64,000 nt of DNA from Plasmodium brasilianum (taxonomy: Eukaryota; Apicomplexa; Aconoidasida; Haemosporida; Plasmodiidae): positions 630,001 to 694,000 of the forward strand of contig NC_090124.1 of assembly GCF_023973825.1 (NCBI RefSeq), read 5' to 3'. Positions 1-10,564 of the stretch are shown here, one piece after another. The position numbers were made by a program, and so were the translations under genes. The notes beneath the pieces are model-generated. The model had not been told where the DNA came from, did not search any database, and saw only the letters and a list, made by a program, of their open reading frames with translations. The stretch's first letter is position 1, and the number at the start of each line of letters is the position of its first letter.

Positions 1-1213
1 CATCATCCTTCGAATCTTCTTCATTTTTTCCAGGATGATTCCTTTCTTCATTGTTCTCTTTGAATTGATAGTTTTTTCTTTTTGACTGTACGATGGATTG
101 CTTTTTAGGCGTATTTTCTTGCTCTCGCGTATCCTCCTTTTCTTCCTCTTTTACTTTTTCCTTCTGTTCTTCCTCCTCAGAATCCTCTGGACTGATCAAC
201 TCCTCAAAATAATCATCTTCTACATCCGACACTTCCCCTCTTTCTTGCAAAATTTCAACAACCACAATATCGTTGTGTATTGCTCTGTTCATTTTTCTAG
301 CTCCTCTTATCACAATTTCTTCATTTTCAGAAACTTTTACTAATGCCATTTTATTAACACATATAATTTGAAAAACTCCTTTAACTATTTCATTATCTCG
401 AAGCTTTTGAATTATATCCTTTTTACTTAAATGTGGTTCGAATGTTTGTTTTTTATCATAATATTTGTCATTATCTACAAGTATATGACTACCTTCCTGT
501 TCTCTTACCATCGAATCGTGTTTATTATTTTCATTAGTCATATCATCTTCAAAATATATTTTTAACTTGTCTATATTAATTGGAGACCCCTCTTTTTTAT
601 TACTTTTTTTCTTTAATTCTTTTACATATTTAAATAAAGTAAAACAAGATATATCATTTTTCTCACAATCTTCTTTTAAAAACAAATTATTACTTATAAC
701 TATTATGTGTAGTTTTGGATTGTGGTGTCTTAGCCATATTACTATCTTTATAATTTCCTGTATTTGTTTTGTACTCTCCTGAACATTATCATCAACATAG
801 GTAAATTTACAAAATTTATTCACGAAAACAGAATATCTTTTACTACTATTTGGTATATTTTCCTCTACCTCATAACATAGTTCATGTAATTTTTTATATA
901 ATATTTTATTGAATGTTCTGACATGTTCATAAATTGTCAATGGAATTAATATATTATCAATATTACATTCATATAAAAAATCCATATATTTAATTATACT
1001 ATCCATATCTAAAATAAGAATATTTCTTTCTCCATCTAAAAATTTCTTCTTTTTATTTTCACAAACTTTACATTTTTCTATCCCGCAGCTTATATCATTT
1101 CTTAAATATATTTCTCTTATTATTTTTGTAATTCTATAATTCGCGCTGCATTTGTACGAACATTTCTGAACACGCTGATCGTTCTTTCTGTTTAGGAACC
1201 TGAACGTATGCAT
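1..1213 (-). CDS. RRP44: RRP44/DIS3 exosome nuclease, N-terminal part (runs off the window)
   Basis: The minus frame is open from ATG 1213-1211 to the window edge (about 404 residues), with an in-frame stop just upstream of the ATG. The N-terminus carries IIREIYLRNDISCG (residues ~31-44), close to the IVREHYLRDDIGCG block of human DIS3. The CR3-type cysteines follow (C43, C48, C51). A PIN domain spans ~64-200. It keeps D69 (ILDMD) and E96 (YEHVR), but the later acidic positions look lost: human TND177 aligns with SNN. RGARKMNRAIHNDIVVVEIL, ~100 residues further on, matches the start of the first cold-shock domain. The S1 and RNB exonuclease domains must lie beyond position 1. In other eukaryotes this is the 3'-5' exonuclease of the exosome, acting in rRNA processing and RNA decay. 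An acidic Lys/Glu-rich linker fills the last 80 visible residues. It is divergent from the HMG-box gene at 2243. Confidence 0.88.
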   Translation of the reverse strand, partial: MHTFRFLNRKNDQRVQKCSYKCSANYRITKIIREIYLRNDISCGIEKCKVCENKKKKFLDGERNILILDMDSIIKYMDFLYECNIDNILIPLTIYEHVRTFNKILYKKLHELCYEVEENIPNSSKRYSVFVNKFCKFTYVDDNVQESTKQIQEIIKIVIWLRHHNPKLHIIVISNNLFLKEDCEKNDISCFTLFKYVKELKKKSNKKEGSPINIDKLKIYFEDDMTNENNKHDSMVREQEGSHILVDNDKYYDKKQTFEPHLSKKDIIQKLRDNEIVKGVFQIICVNKMALVKVSENEEIVIRGARKMNRAIHNDIVVVEILQERGEVSDVEDDYFEELISPEDSEEEEQKEKVKEEEKEDTREQENTPKKQSIVQSKRKNYQFKENNEERNHPGKNEEDSKDD

Positions 1214-2242
1214 ATTTTTCTAACTTTCATTGGGGGATCCTTGCACAAGGGGGGAAAAGTGTAAACAGAATTGTGGGGAAGCCAAGCTAGTGACTGAACT
1301 AACGAAATGGCAAAAGGATTAGCAAAAAAAAAAAAATATAAAATGAGTGCAATGGAAAGTAACAAAAGAAAGGAATATAAAAAGGCGACAAAACTAGAGG
1401 ACAAAAGAAGTCAACTGAATGAAACTGTTAACAAAAGGTAATTAATAAAAAGCATTAAAAAGGTATTTAATTGCAGTATAGAAAATAATAATTCACTAAT
1501 GAATAACATATGAGAAGAGTATTTTATAGCATTTAATGATTCTATATAACAACTGAAAAAAATATCTTGCATAGGATAAATAAATCATTAACTAAAAATA
1601 AAACAGAATAGAGCAAAATAAAGTGAAACAAAATAAAACAAAATAAAACAGAATAGAGCAAAATAAAATGAAACAAAATAAAACAGAATAGAGCAAAATA
1701 AAATGAAACAAAATAAAACAGAATAGAGCAAAATAAAGTGAAACAAAATAAAACAAAATAAAACCGTAATGTACCTTAAAACAAAAACACGTGAAGAACA
1801 TCGCTTGCGAAGTTTATTTTTCGTTGCGAACAATATTCACTTTTAAGGAGTGCAAGTGGAACTGTGAGGGAAAAAAAAAAAAAAATTCATGGAAAATGAC
1901 TCACGAAAAATAAGGAGTAAAAGGAGAACACTAGAAAGCTAATTTGCACTTTAGTAGTGTTATTATTTGTATGCTTTTTCTTTTTTTTTTTTTTCTTTAT
2001 ATTTTTTCTTTTTTTTTTTTTCTATTATGCTGATTTGCTAATCTCGTGCATTTTGTGTAATATAATACACGAGACCTTCTTTTTCATAGCATATTAAAAT
2101 AAAGAAAAAAAGCGAAATTACCCATATAAATAATTGAATGATTACACATTTATGAAAAAGATTATGAGATATTATGTGTACATTCTTTTTTTATTAAACA
2201 TAACTCTTATTGGCTTTTCTTGAAATTTAAACGACGATAAAA
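1214..2242. promoter_or_regulatory. Divergent intergenic region, RRP44 / HMG-box gene
   Basis: About 1.0 kb lies between two head-to-head start codons, so both promoters and 5' UTRs must lie here. The sequence is AT-rich with several poly-A/T tracts (for example 1327-1338, 1870-1885, 1981-2020) and one 35-bp minisatellite listed separately. I see no credible coding exon. The open minus frames over the minisatellite come from its lack of stop codons. Confidence 0.5.
1601..1763. repeat. 35-bp minisatellite, about 4 copies
   Basis: The unit is aaacagaatagagcaaaata followed by aaatgaaacaaaata (35 bp), with copies starting near 1601, 1646, 1681 and 1716. The first and last copies carry an extra 10-bp aaacaaaata. 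The variants aaatg and aagtg alternate. It is noncoding and lies in the divergent promoter region. Confidence 0.85.
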
Positions 2243-5062
2243 ATGGACAGGTATACATAATAATACCAAGCGGAAAATAATAAAAAGAGAGGAAAAAAAA
2301 TTAAGAAAAAATTGAAGTAGTTAGGGAAAAAACTAAAAAGAACTGAAAAAAAACTGAAAGGAATTAAGAAAAAAAAAAAAAGGAAAGAATCAAAAAACAC
2401 AAATAAACATTGAGTAATAAAAAGAATAACTAATAAACATAGTACAAATAATATTAGGATCATTCTTCATAAATAATCTTATGAAATAGACATGCTTACT
2501 AGAAACAAATGGAAATATGCTATATCGTGTTATTTTTATATAAAGTTTTTCTCTATTTTTCATTTCATGAACTTGTAGAAAAAAACCTAAAGCGCCTCCA
2601 TCCTCTTATCTCATTTTTTGTAATTACGAAAGAGAAAATGTAAAAAATAGTTTGTTAGAGAAATCTGATAGCAAGGAAACAGTAAAGAAACAAAAAAAAA
2701 AAAAAAAAAAAAAGAGTTACGAATTTGTTAACACAATTTTATGCCGTATTGTCATCACTATTTCATTTCTTATTTTTAATGAAAATTTTTGACAAAATTT
2801 TTTCCTAACGTTTTATTTTTATAAAGATAAGGATAACGGACATTCAGAAAGAACTAAGTAGTAGATGGAAGACCTTATCTCAAGAAGAAAGAAAGGTTAA
2901 GAATGACTTCATAACAGAGCAAGAGATAACGTGTAGTTTCGTATAACCAATTTTTTCATTGTTAAGTCTATAAATATGTGTGCCTTATTATTATTCCCGT
3001 TAGATTTTTGAAGATCAAGCGCAACTTTTAAAATTAAAATATAATGAAGAGCTCTTGGAATGGGTACGATAAACAAATGCAATAAAAATGCCAAAAAGCT
3101 GCAATATTAATTAAAAGGAAAAAAAAAAAAAAAAAAAAGGAGGCTAAAATAATGCGCAAAAAAGGGCTAAATATGGGAAAATAAAGGGGAAAAGAAATGA
3201 ACAGCAATCGCTACCCACAATTACACATACTTCATTTTTTCCCAACATTTATTAACTTCTCAGCAAAAATCTGAAATGACGGACGTGCCAGGAGATATGT
3301 TAGCTCAAAAGCAGAGGACATATTTTTACCATATTTTTTCTTTATGGCCTCTTCCTTCTTATTTTAAAAATTTTACATCTAAAACGTGATGTGTAATATA
3401 AAAATGTATTTTTTTTTTTTTTTTTTTTGTCCCTCTTTTTTATGAATACCGATATAAATAGCACAATTAAATTTCCCGTTTTGAAAATTCAAAAAATTAT
3501 GCATTTAAATAATAACGTCAGAAAGGTAAGAAAATAATATAAAAGAAGAGAATGCTTATATGTTATTCAAAAAAAAGACACCGTTTTTTACTTCATTTCA
3601 CATCACTTTTTTTTTTTTTTTTTTTTATCGTACTACAATAACATAGCAAATATCTTTTATCTTTTTGTTAACTTTTTATTAGATAAACCATGAGGCTATT
3701 AATATTTTCCAAAAAGCTTTGGTTAGTTAAAAATATAAAATGATGAAGTGTGGTTCCCATGGATATATGAAATAATATGAACATATACCCCTGCCTTTAT
3801 TTAGATTACATAGTATTTCAAATTTCTCACCATTTTCAACAGATAAAATTTTTAATCGAATTAGTTAATAAAACAGTTGAATATAAAAATGAAAAAAACA
3901 CTTCCCGATATATAACATCTCTTGATATAAGTTAAGATTCCATATGCTATCATATGTGATGACCGTTTAATATGATGGCTATTTATTCTGACTACTTATT
4001 GTTATCATTAAATATGATATCCATTTGTTATATCTATTTATGATGTCTATTTATTATAATGACTAAGTTTTCCTAAGTGTACACAGTAGTAAAATCACGT
4101 ATCCGTGTATTATGTTTATTACTTGTGTATGTAACTCGTATGACGTTCGTACATTATGCTTGTTATGTTTTGTTTATACATATATGCGCATATATAACTA
4201 CAATCATTTGTTATTTTCTCAGTATCGTGCATAAAAAGGGAAGGAATAAAATACAAATTTCTAGAAGGTTTTTAAAAAAAATTAAGGAAATACTTTATAT
4301 GCTCTTATGAATATTTGCAATTGATAATTTGAAACAAATAGCTAGTTATTTAAAATAATTTTACATCTACTAATAACTAATATTTTGTAAGCTAAAAAAT
4401 GCAAGCATTCTCTTTTATTTTGTGTCATTTATATAGATTGTTTGTACCTACTGAAAGAGCAAAGCACCAGCACATTTTTTGTTGAGGAGGATGAAAACGA
4501 AGGTAAGCTTTTTACGACATACAGTTATACGGATGTTATATTTCTATTTTGTAAAAAGGGGAAATACAAATTAATTCTTTTGTAACAAGAATTAAAGGTT
4601 TTCATTCGTTATTCTATTTTATTCTATTTTTATTATATTTTATGTTTTTTATTTTCTTTTTTGTTATTAACGTATTTTATAATTTTTTGAATTTTATAAA
4701 TTCCGAATAATGTCAAGTTTAATTTTTCTATTGTTTCAAGATTATAGCAGTTCACACTTTCATACTTAAAGTATTATATTTTATCTTTTGTTTTTCTTCT
4801 ACTAGGTCGTTTATACTCATTTTCCTTTTATTTTTCTTTTATTTTGTGTATGTACCTTTCTGTAACCCTTTTTCCATTCATTTACTTCAAAACAGAGACG
4901 ATATTTGATTTGTGTGAAGAAGATAAAAAGGAATATAATTACGACATGGAAGAAAAGAAGAGCAGGATGAAGAAGAAATCACAAACTAACAAGACAAAAG
5001 AAAAAATCGGAGAAAATAAAAACATATATGCTGATATTACAACATATTTTAAAAAAATTTAA
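2243..5062 (+). CDS. HMG-box plus CBF/NF-YC-type histone-fold protein, 10-exon model
   Basis: Exons: 2243-2250, 2579-2681, 2827-2895, 3004-3063, 3264-3385, 3462-3525, 3683-3721, 3843-3930, 4437-4502, 4896-5062 (261 aa). All junctions keep one frame. Residues ~4-82 form an HMG box (KAPPSSYLIFCNYEREN, ELSSRWKTLSQEERK, LKYNEELLEW). Residues ~122-185 form a histone fold like NF-YC/CHRAC/POLE4 (FPVLKIQKIMHLNNNVRK, INHEAINIFQKAL, SRYITSLDI). A basic, charged tail ends DITTYFKKI. Both modules bind DNA or chromatin in known families, so a nuclear role is likely. Exon 5 uses a weak donor (gtgatg), and the exon 6 acceptor lies ~30 nt past the T-tract. The alternative is two genes: HMG ending with TGA at 3389, and a histone-fold gene starting at ATG 3442. 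Only ~50 bp would then separate them, and that ATG sits in a T-tract, which is unlike a normal start. Confidence 0.72.
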
Positions 5063-5982
5063 ATGCAAAACTACATCTTTTTTGATCTTCTTTTTTGTAC
5101 TATTACAAAATAAGAGAACATTCCCTTTTGATTTTAAAATAAAAAAATAAAATAATATAAAATAACAGGAAAAAAGCACAAGCTAGCTTTTTCGATTTTT
5201 TTTTTTTTTTTTTTATTTTATACTAACAGCACGCTTTATTAAAAAATATCATCTATCATTCACATTTTAATTATGTAAAACTTTTTTTTTTTTTTTTTTC
5301 TTATGTCCACAAGTATAAATGTATATGTATATTCTAATCACATACCTTATCATATCCATATATATATGCGAATACGTGCATATGTATATTCATATAACGC
5401 ATAAATAAACGTAAGGGGCAAAAACGAACGAATAAACCATAGGTGAATCAATCAGCTATGTAAACCTCTACAACAATCGTTTACATGAACAAATATACTT
5501 GCAAAATGTACTTGCAAATTGCTCTTACAGAATGTACTTACACATCGCAAATATGAGCAGCATCATTTATTGTAAGCATCACAATTATATATTCAGAGTC
5601 GACTGAAAAATAAGAGATTTTAAGATTGTAAGATTGTAAGATATTTTTACCTATTTTTTTTTTTACTTTATTTAATTTTGTTTCTTTTTGTTTCTTTAAG
5701 TTTCATTTTGTTTCGTTTTGTTTAACCTTGTTAATTTTCTTTTTAAATATATTTCAAAAGAAAAGCAAAAGATAGAAAAGAAGCTCCTCTGTACGTTATG
5801 ACTTCATTTTAATATAAACAATAAGACGCTAAGGTTTTAAGCGACATATATTTTTATTCGCATTATTGTTAATTATTAAAGGTTAGCTTCCAAGTGTTAT
5901 ATAGGAATGAACTTCTAACCACTAACCGTTATGCATTAATTATTAACTACCACTCATATTGATGCATAATACAAAATAATAA
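5063..5982. other. Intergenic, HMG/histone-fold gene to riboflavin kinase
   Basis: About 0.9 kb lies between two genes on the same strand. It holds the 3' UTR of the first and the promoter of the second. T-tracts lie at 5197-5214 and 5283-5299, a short aagattgt repeat at ~5620-5642, and a tttgtttc-rich block at ~5670-5730. No exon or RNA gene was seen. Confidence 0.5.
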
Positions 5983-8004
5983 ATGGATTTTGGAGAGGGT
6001 GAAAAAACTATGGCCCTTATCGATGCAGACTTTTATATAATAAATTACAGAAGTTGCATAACTACTTATATACAAAGCATACATAATAATTTGCGAAGAG
6101 GTAGAAGAGATGCTTTACAAAATGGAGATAATAATGAGAATATAGAAAAAGCAAAAAAAATAATATGTATTTTCATGCTTCAAATATTCCTCAACAACAT
6201 CGATAAAAATGTAAATCTATTTGATGTTTTACATGAAGTAATAAATAAATATCATTATTTAATAAAACGAGATGTTAAGTCACAGTGTAATAAATGTCAA
6301 GGGAATGCAGGAAATGAAAACAGAAATAGCAATCAGCTTCTTTTAAATAATAATGGAGGAGAAATCGATCAGGAGGAAAATATAATTGCCTTTGAAAACA
6401 AAAATGAATGGTTAGTTTCAGCAAGTAGGAACATAAGAATTGGGACCAGTCAACAGGTAGATATGAATAAGTATGAGGAGAGGAAAAAAAATGGGCAAAG
6501 CGGCGAAAGTGGAGAAAATGACAAAAATGGGCAGAGAAGCCAAAATGGAGAAAATCCTATAAACCAGTTAATTCACAACTTAATACAAAATGGTAACTAC
6601 GTTAATAGTGAAAATATAGCTTCGTCTAAAATATGTGTGTTAAACATTAGTAACAAAGAGAAGGATGTAAAAAGTTCGTCGGAGTCGTTTGGCGATAATT
6701 TTTGTGAAGAAGAGAATTCTGAAGGCACTGAGTTATGCACAAATTTAAAAAGTGAGAAAGTGAAATATTGTAAAAAGGATAAATATACAAATGATAGTAA
6801 TAACAATGAAGAGGAGTCCAGATGTAGTACATACAAATTAAACAATTTTCCCCCATCGCGTTTATGTAAAAAACGGTTTATAATAAATTATAATAATATA
6901 AGCTTAAAAATAAAAACCTTTGATAATGTATTAAATATGACACAATTTATAGAAGAAGAAATAGTAAAAAAGCATAAAATAAATGAGGAATACTTAAGAG
7001 AAATAAAAAATTTATATAGAATAATTATCCTCTCCAAATTACACATCGGTGTGTATAAATTTTTGTCCTTACTAAAAAAAAAAAATTTTTTTTTTATATT
7101 TTATACTTCAAATAAAAAATTAACTCATCTTCTATTTAAATATTTTAAAATTAGGAAGAGTTTTAAAAATCAATATACTTTAATAAATTCATTTGACGAT
7201 TTAAAAAATTTTAAAAATTATAAAAAATGTCTAGTATTTAGCAATCGTCAATGTTTTGTGAACTATGCAAAAAGATATGGATACTTCAGAATAGCCAAAG
7301 GGAAAAAGAATTCATCAATATCCTCAAACTGTGATGATATTAATTGGGAGGATATAATAATAGCACATAATAAATGTAGTAAAGTTAGTAAAGATAGTAT
7401 CGATAGTAAGGGTAGTACAGATAGTATGGATAGTAAGTGTAGTAAAGATGCCATATCATCAAACAGTTCAGATTATAATTCTAATAAATATAACGATGTT
7501 GTATATCCCTTTGAACGCAACTGCAATTTGACTAAAGATATATTATCATGGAGAACGTTTTATATATTTAATAAATATATTTATATATATGGAAAGGTAG
7601 TAAAAGGTTTTGGAAGAGGCAGTAAATACTTAAACATACCAACAGCAAATATTTTTAATAGTAATCTAACTTCAGCAGATATAATGCCAGGTATATACTT
7701 CGGCTTATCTAAATTGAAAAAGAAAATTTATAAAACTGTTATATCTATAGGGTATAACCCTTATTTTGAAAATAAGCACATAACTGTAGAAGCATTTTTG
7801 TATTACCAGACAAGTAATTTGTTCTATAATGAAAATATTCATTTAATTATTTTTGGTATTTTAAGGAGCGAAAGTAATTTTCCCTCCTTTTCACATCTAA
7901 TACAAGCCATACAGTTTGATTGCGAACTCGCTCGAATTATTCTGAACAAAATTAAAAATGATGACAAATTTGTAATGTGTAAAAGTTACCTCAATTCGTT
8001 GTAA
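5983..8004 (+). CDS. Riboflavin kinase with degenerate HAD-like N-terminal module
   Basis: A single exon of 673 aa. The C-terminal ~140 residues are a flavokinase domain: YGKVVKGFGRGSKYLNIPTAN (~536-556) holds the glycine-rich segment and the PTAN motif that binds ATP/Mg. PGIYFG, VISIGYNPYF, the TVEAF glutamate and the LIQAIQFDCELA helix follow. The reaction is riboflavin + ATP to FMN + ADP, the first step of flavin cofactor synthesis. Near the N-terminus LIDADF (D14, D16) looks like HAD motif I, and FYTSN (~373-377) like motif II. The motif III lysine is not evident, and the motif IV region (CLVFSNRQ, ~416-423) lacks the usual acidic pair. Plants join a HAD FMN hydrolase to riboflavin kinase, so this looks like the same architecture with the hydrolase decayed. 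Residues ~95-300 are Asn/Lys/Glu-rich insertion. A 24-bp minisatellite follows the stop. Confidence 0.85.
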   Translation: MDFGEGEKTMALIDADFYIINYRSCITTYIQSIHNNLRRGRRDALQNGDNNENIEKAKKIICIFMLQIFLNNIDKNVNLFDVLHEVINKYHYLIKRDVKSQCNKCQGNAGNENRNSNQLLLNNNGGEIDQEENIIAFENKNEWLVSASRNIRIGTSQQVDMNKYEERKKNGQSGESGENDKNGQRSQNGENPINQLIHNLIQNGNYVNSENIASSKICVLNISNKEKDVKSSSESFGDNFCEEENSEGTELCTNLKSEKVKYCKKDKYTNDSNNNEEESRCSTYKLNNFPPSRLCKKRFIINYNNISLKIKTFDNVLNMTQFIEEEIVKKHKINEEYLREIKNLYRIIILSKLHIGVYKFLSLLKKKNFFFIFYTSNKKLTHLLFKYFKIRKSFKNQYTLINSFDDLKNFKNYKKCLVFSNRQCFVNYAKRYGYFRIAKGKKNSSISSNCDDINWEDIIIAHNKCSKVSKDSIDSKGSTDSMDSKCSKDAISSNSSDYNSNKYNDVVYPFERNCNLTKDILSWRTFYIFNKYIYIYGKVVKGFGRGSKYLNIPTANIFNSNLTSADIMPGIYFGLSKLKKKIYKTVISIGYNPYFENKHITVEAFLYYQTSNLFYNENIHLIIFGILRSESNFPSFSHLIQAIQFDCELARIILNKIKNDDKFVMCKSYLNSL

Positions 8005-10564
8005 TCACGTAAAACCGAAAAAAAAAAAAAAAAAAGAAGAAATGAAGAAATGTAAAATTGAAGAAACGAAGAAATGTAGAAATGAGGAAACGAAGAAATG
8101 TAAAATTGAAGAAACGAAGAAATGTAAAATTGAAGAAACGAAGAAATGTAAAATTGAAGAAACGAAGAAATGTAAAATTGAAGAAACGAAGAAATGTAGA
8201 AATGAAGAAATTAACAGATCTTTTTTTGTGGCTATGGGGATGGACGTTTTCCTAATATACGCCCCTTATTATTTTTTGTCAGCTCGAGCAATTTCTTTTT
8301 TTTTTTTTTTTACACCATTATATTTTTAAAATTATGTTAGAAGAAAAGAAATAATTATTTGAATACATCCAACTGCGTGAAGCGTATATTTAAGTGATGT
8401 TCTTTTTTTTTTTTTTTTTTTTTTCTTTTTTGTCCTTTTCCAGGAGTAACATTTTGTGCGGGTACATATGCACACATACGTATACATATGTGTATACAAC
8501 CTGCCTTGATTTTTTTTTTTTTTAAAGATTTTCTATTGCTCATCTGTAAACGTACATTGCTCGGCAATTTAATTCAATTTGCTTTCACATCACAAAAATC
8601 TGTTCGACATGATTGCTTCTTTTAAAATTTTCATTAGTTTTTTTTTCCTTTTTTTCCTTTTTTCCCTTTTTTCCTGTGTTATTTTTTAGCATGCTCGAGA
8701 AAAAAAATGCACGAAAAATGAATTATTATTCATTGATCTCTGAATAAAAAAGGTAAAATTGAAAATGGGCTTAAAATATATATACGCCCCTGAAATGTAG
8801 TAAAAGATGTGAAAATTTTCAACTCATTCGGTTAACTACTGTTTTTATCTACTTATTTATTGTCCTTTTCGATTCTTTCATTCTTAAAATATGTTATTAT
8901 ATAACATAAGTAGCTCTCTATTTTTCTTCTAGGTCACTTTTAATATTGACCATATTCAGTGTCTTACTTTTTTTTTTTAAATTAAAAAATTTTGACACAT
9001 CCTCTTATAGTCATGCATATATTCTTACTGTTAAATGGGGTCTTTCCTTTCTCTTAATATGCATGTATATATATATACATAAATAATACAAACGCATATA
9101 TACATAATACTGATGTACACATATATATATATATAGATGCATGCCCATTTACGACACTAAGCAGAACGAAAAAAAAAAAAATTACCTATTTTTTAAATCC
9201 TATTACTATAGTTGACATTTTTGATGTAATATATTGTTTTTTTCACTTGTACAATTTTAACGTAAGTGTTTTTATATATAATAAAAAAAAAAAAATGAAG
9301 TTGTAATAAAATTTTTGAAATCTTACAAGATGTAAAATTTAAATATAATTAACACTGACACTGTTCATAACTCTTACTAAATTTTGCTATCAAATTTTTA
9401 CCCTTTTATTCACCCTATAAAAAATGATCACTGTCAAACGGGCAAAAAGGTGAATGCACAAGTTAAGGTAATAAATAAAATTTTATTCTACTTTCTTTTT
9501 CTATCTTTTTTTTTTTTTTTTTCTTCTTTACGTTAACATCCCTTTAACACGAAATTGTGAATTTTTGATTTTTATTTACATATATACATATTATGCATTA
9601 AATGTAGTATGTCGCCTGGAGGCTCATTAAATATTATTATTTTTAAAATTTGTTATCTACATTTTGTTACATTTTGCTGCATTTTGTTCATTTTTCTATC
9701 TGCTTATATATTTTTTATTTTTTTGTGTTTGCTACTGTATCGTTTTGTACTTGTTAAAAATTATACATTACATATTTGCAAATTATTAACCATTTCTTTT
9801 TCTACTTTTCTCAATTTCTTTTTAATCTGTATTTTCTCATAATTTTGATAGAGCCCACATTTACTTCTATGCTTTTTTTTCCTTTTTTTTTTTTCTTTTC
9901 TTGCTCGTTTTCATTGCAATTTTGTCATTTACAGAAATGCCCCATATAAAAATATTTGCTTACAAACCATAGAGAAACAAAAAAATTGTAAAAAAGTAAA
10001 AAGGTGAAAAAAATAAGGGCATGTATATATATGTACATATACATTATAAATGTAGAAACGTGGAAGGAATTAAATGCATAAGTGTTAAAATTCCCATTTA
10101 TTTAAGCTTAACAGGGATAAACATCCTTTATATTAAAAATAAATGTATTAAGCATATACAAAAGAGCAACCCTAGTTGATTAGCAGATAAAGTAGATTGC
10201 ATGCCATTTATTTTACAAATAATTTAGTTTAAAAGTTCGATGAATGGAATACTAGCCCTAAATAGTTTTTGAAAATTATTTATCAGTGTATCAAGTCCTA
10301 TGTAATATTTCTTCCATTTATATTTCATTAATAATATTATATCTGAATAAAATTAATTGTATGAACGTGTAATGTATATGTATACGCGTATGCACGTACG
10401 ATATGCGTATGTACCCTTATTCAATTATGATATGCATATATACCCGTATGCACCCATAATATGTAGATATACCCGTATGCACGTGTAATATATATATTTC
10501 CCCATATGCCCATATAATTATATAAGTATATCCTTATGATATATACCTGCGCACAGTCTGCACA
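8005..10564. other. Long intergenic region upstream of UTP10
   Basis: This 2.5 kb region holds the riboflavin kinase 3' UTR and, presumably, the UTP10 promoter. It contains the 24-bp repeat at ~8035-8212, many poly-T tracts (8401-8424, 8640-8680, 9506-9525, 9878-9897), short (TA)n at 9065-9079 and 9120-9136, and a cgtatgcac-type imperfect repeat at ~10380-10560. No ORF with protein-like composition or convincing exon was seen on either strand. Confidence 0.5.
8035..8212. repeat. 24-bp minisatellite directly 3' of riboflavin kinase
   Basis: About seven tandem copies of gaagaaatgtaaaattgaag plus aaac (24 bp). Two copies have the variant gtagaaatgagg/gaag. The unit length is a multiple of three and stop-free, so a reading frame encoding an eight-residue repeat (KKCKIEET-like) stays open from 8042. 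It is not in the frame of the upstream gene, and I read it as 3' UTR. Confidence 0.85.

Noticed and set aside
1588..1833. Two minus-strand ORFs with FCFILF repeats
   Set aside because: Stop-free reading of the 35-bp minisatellite in an intergenic region.
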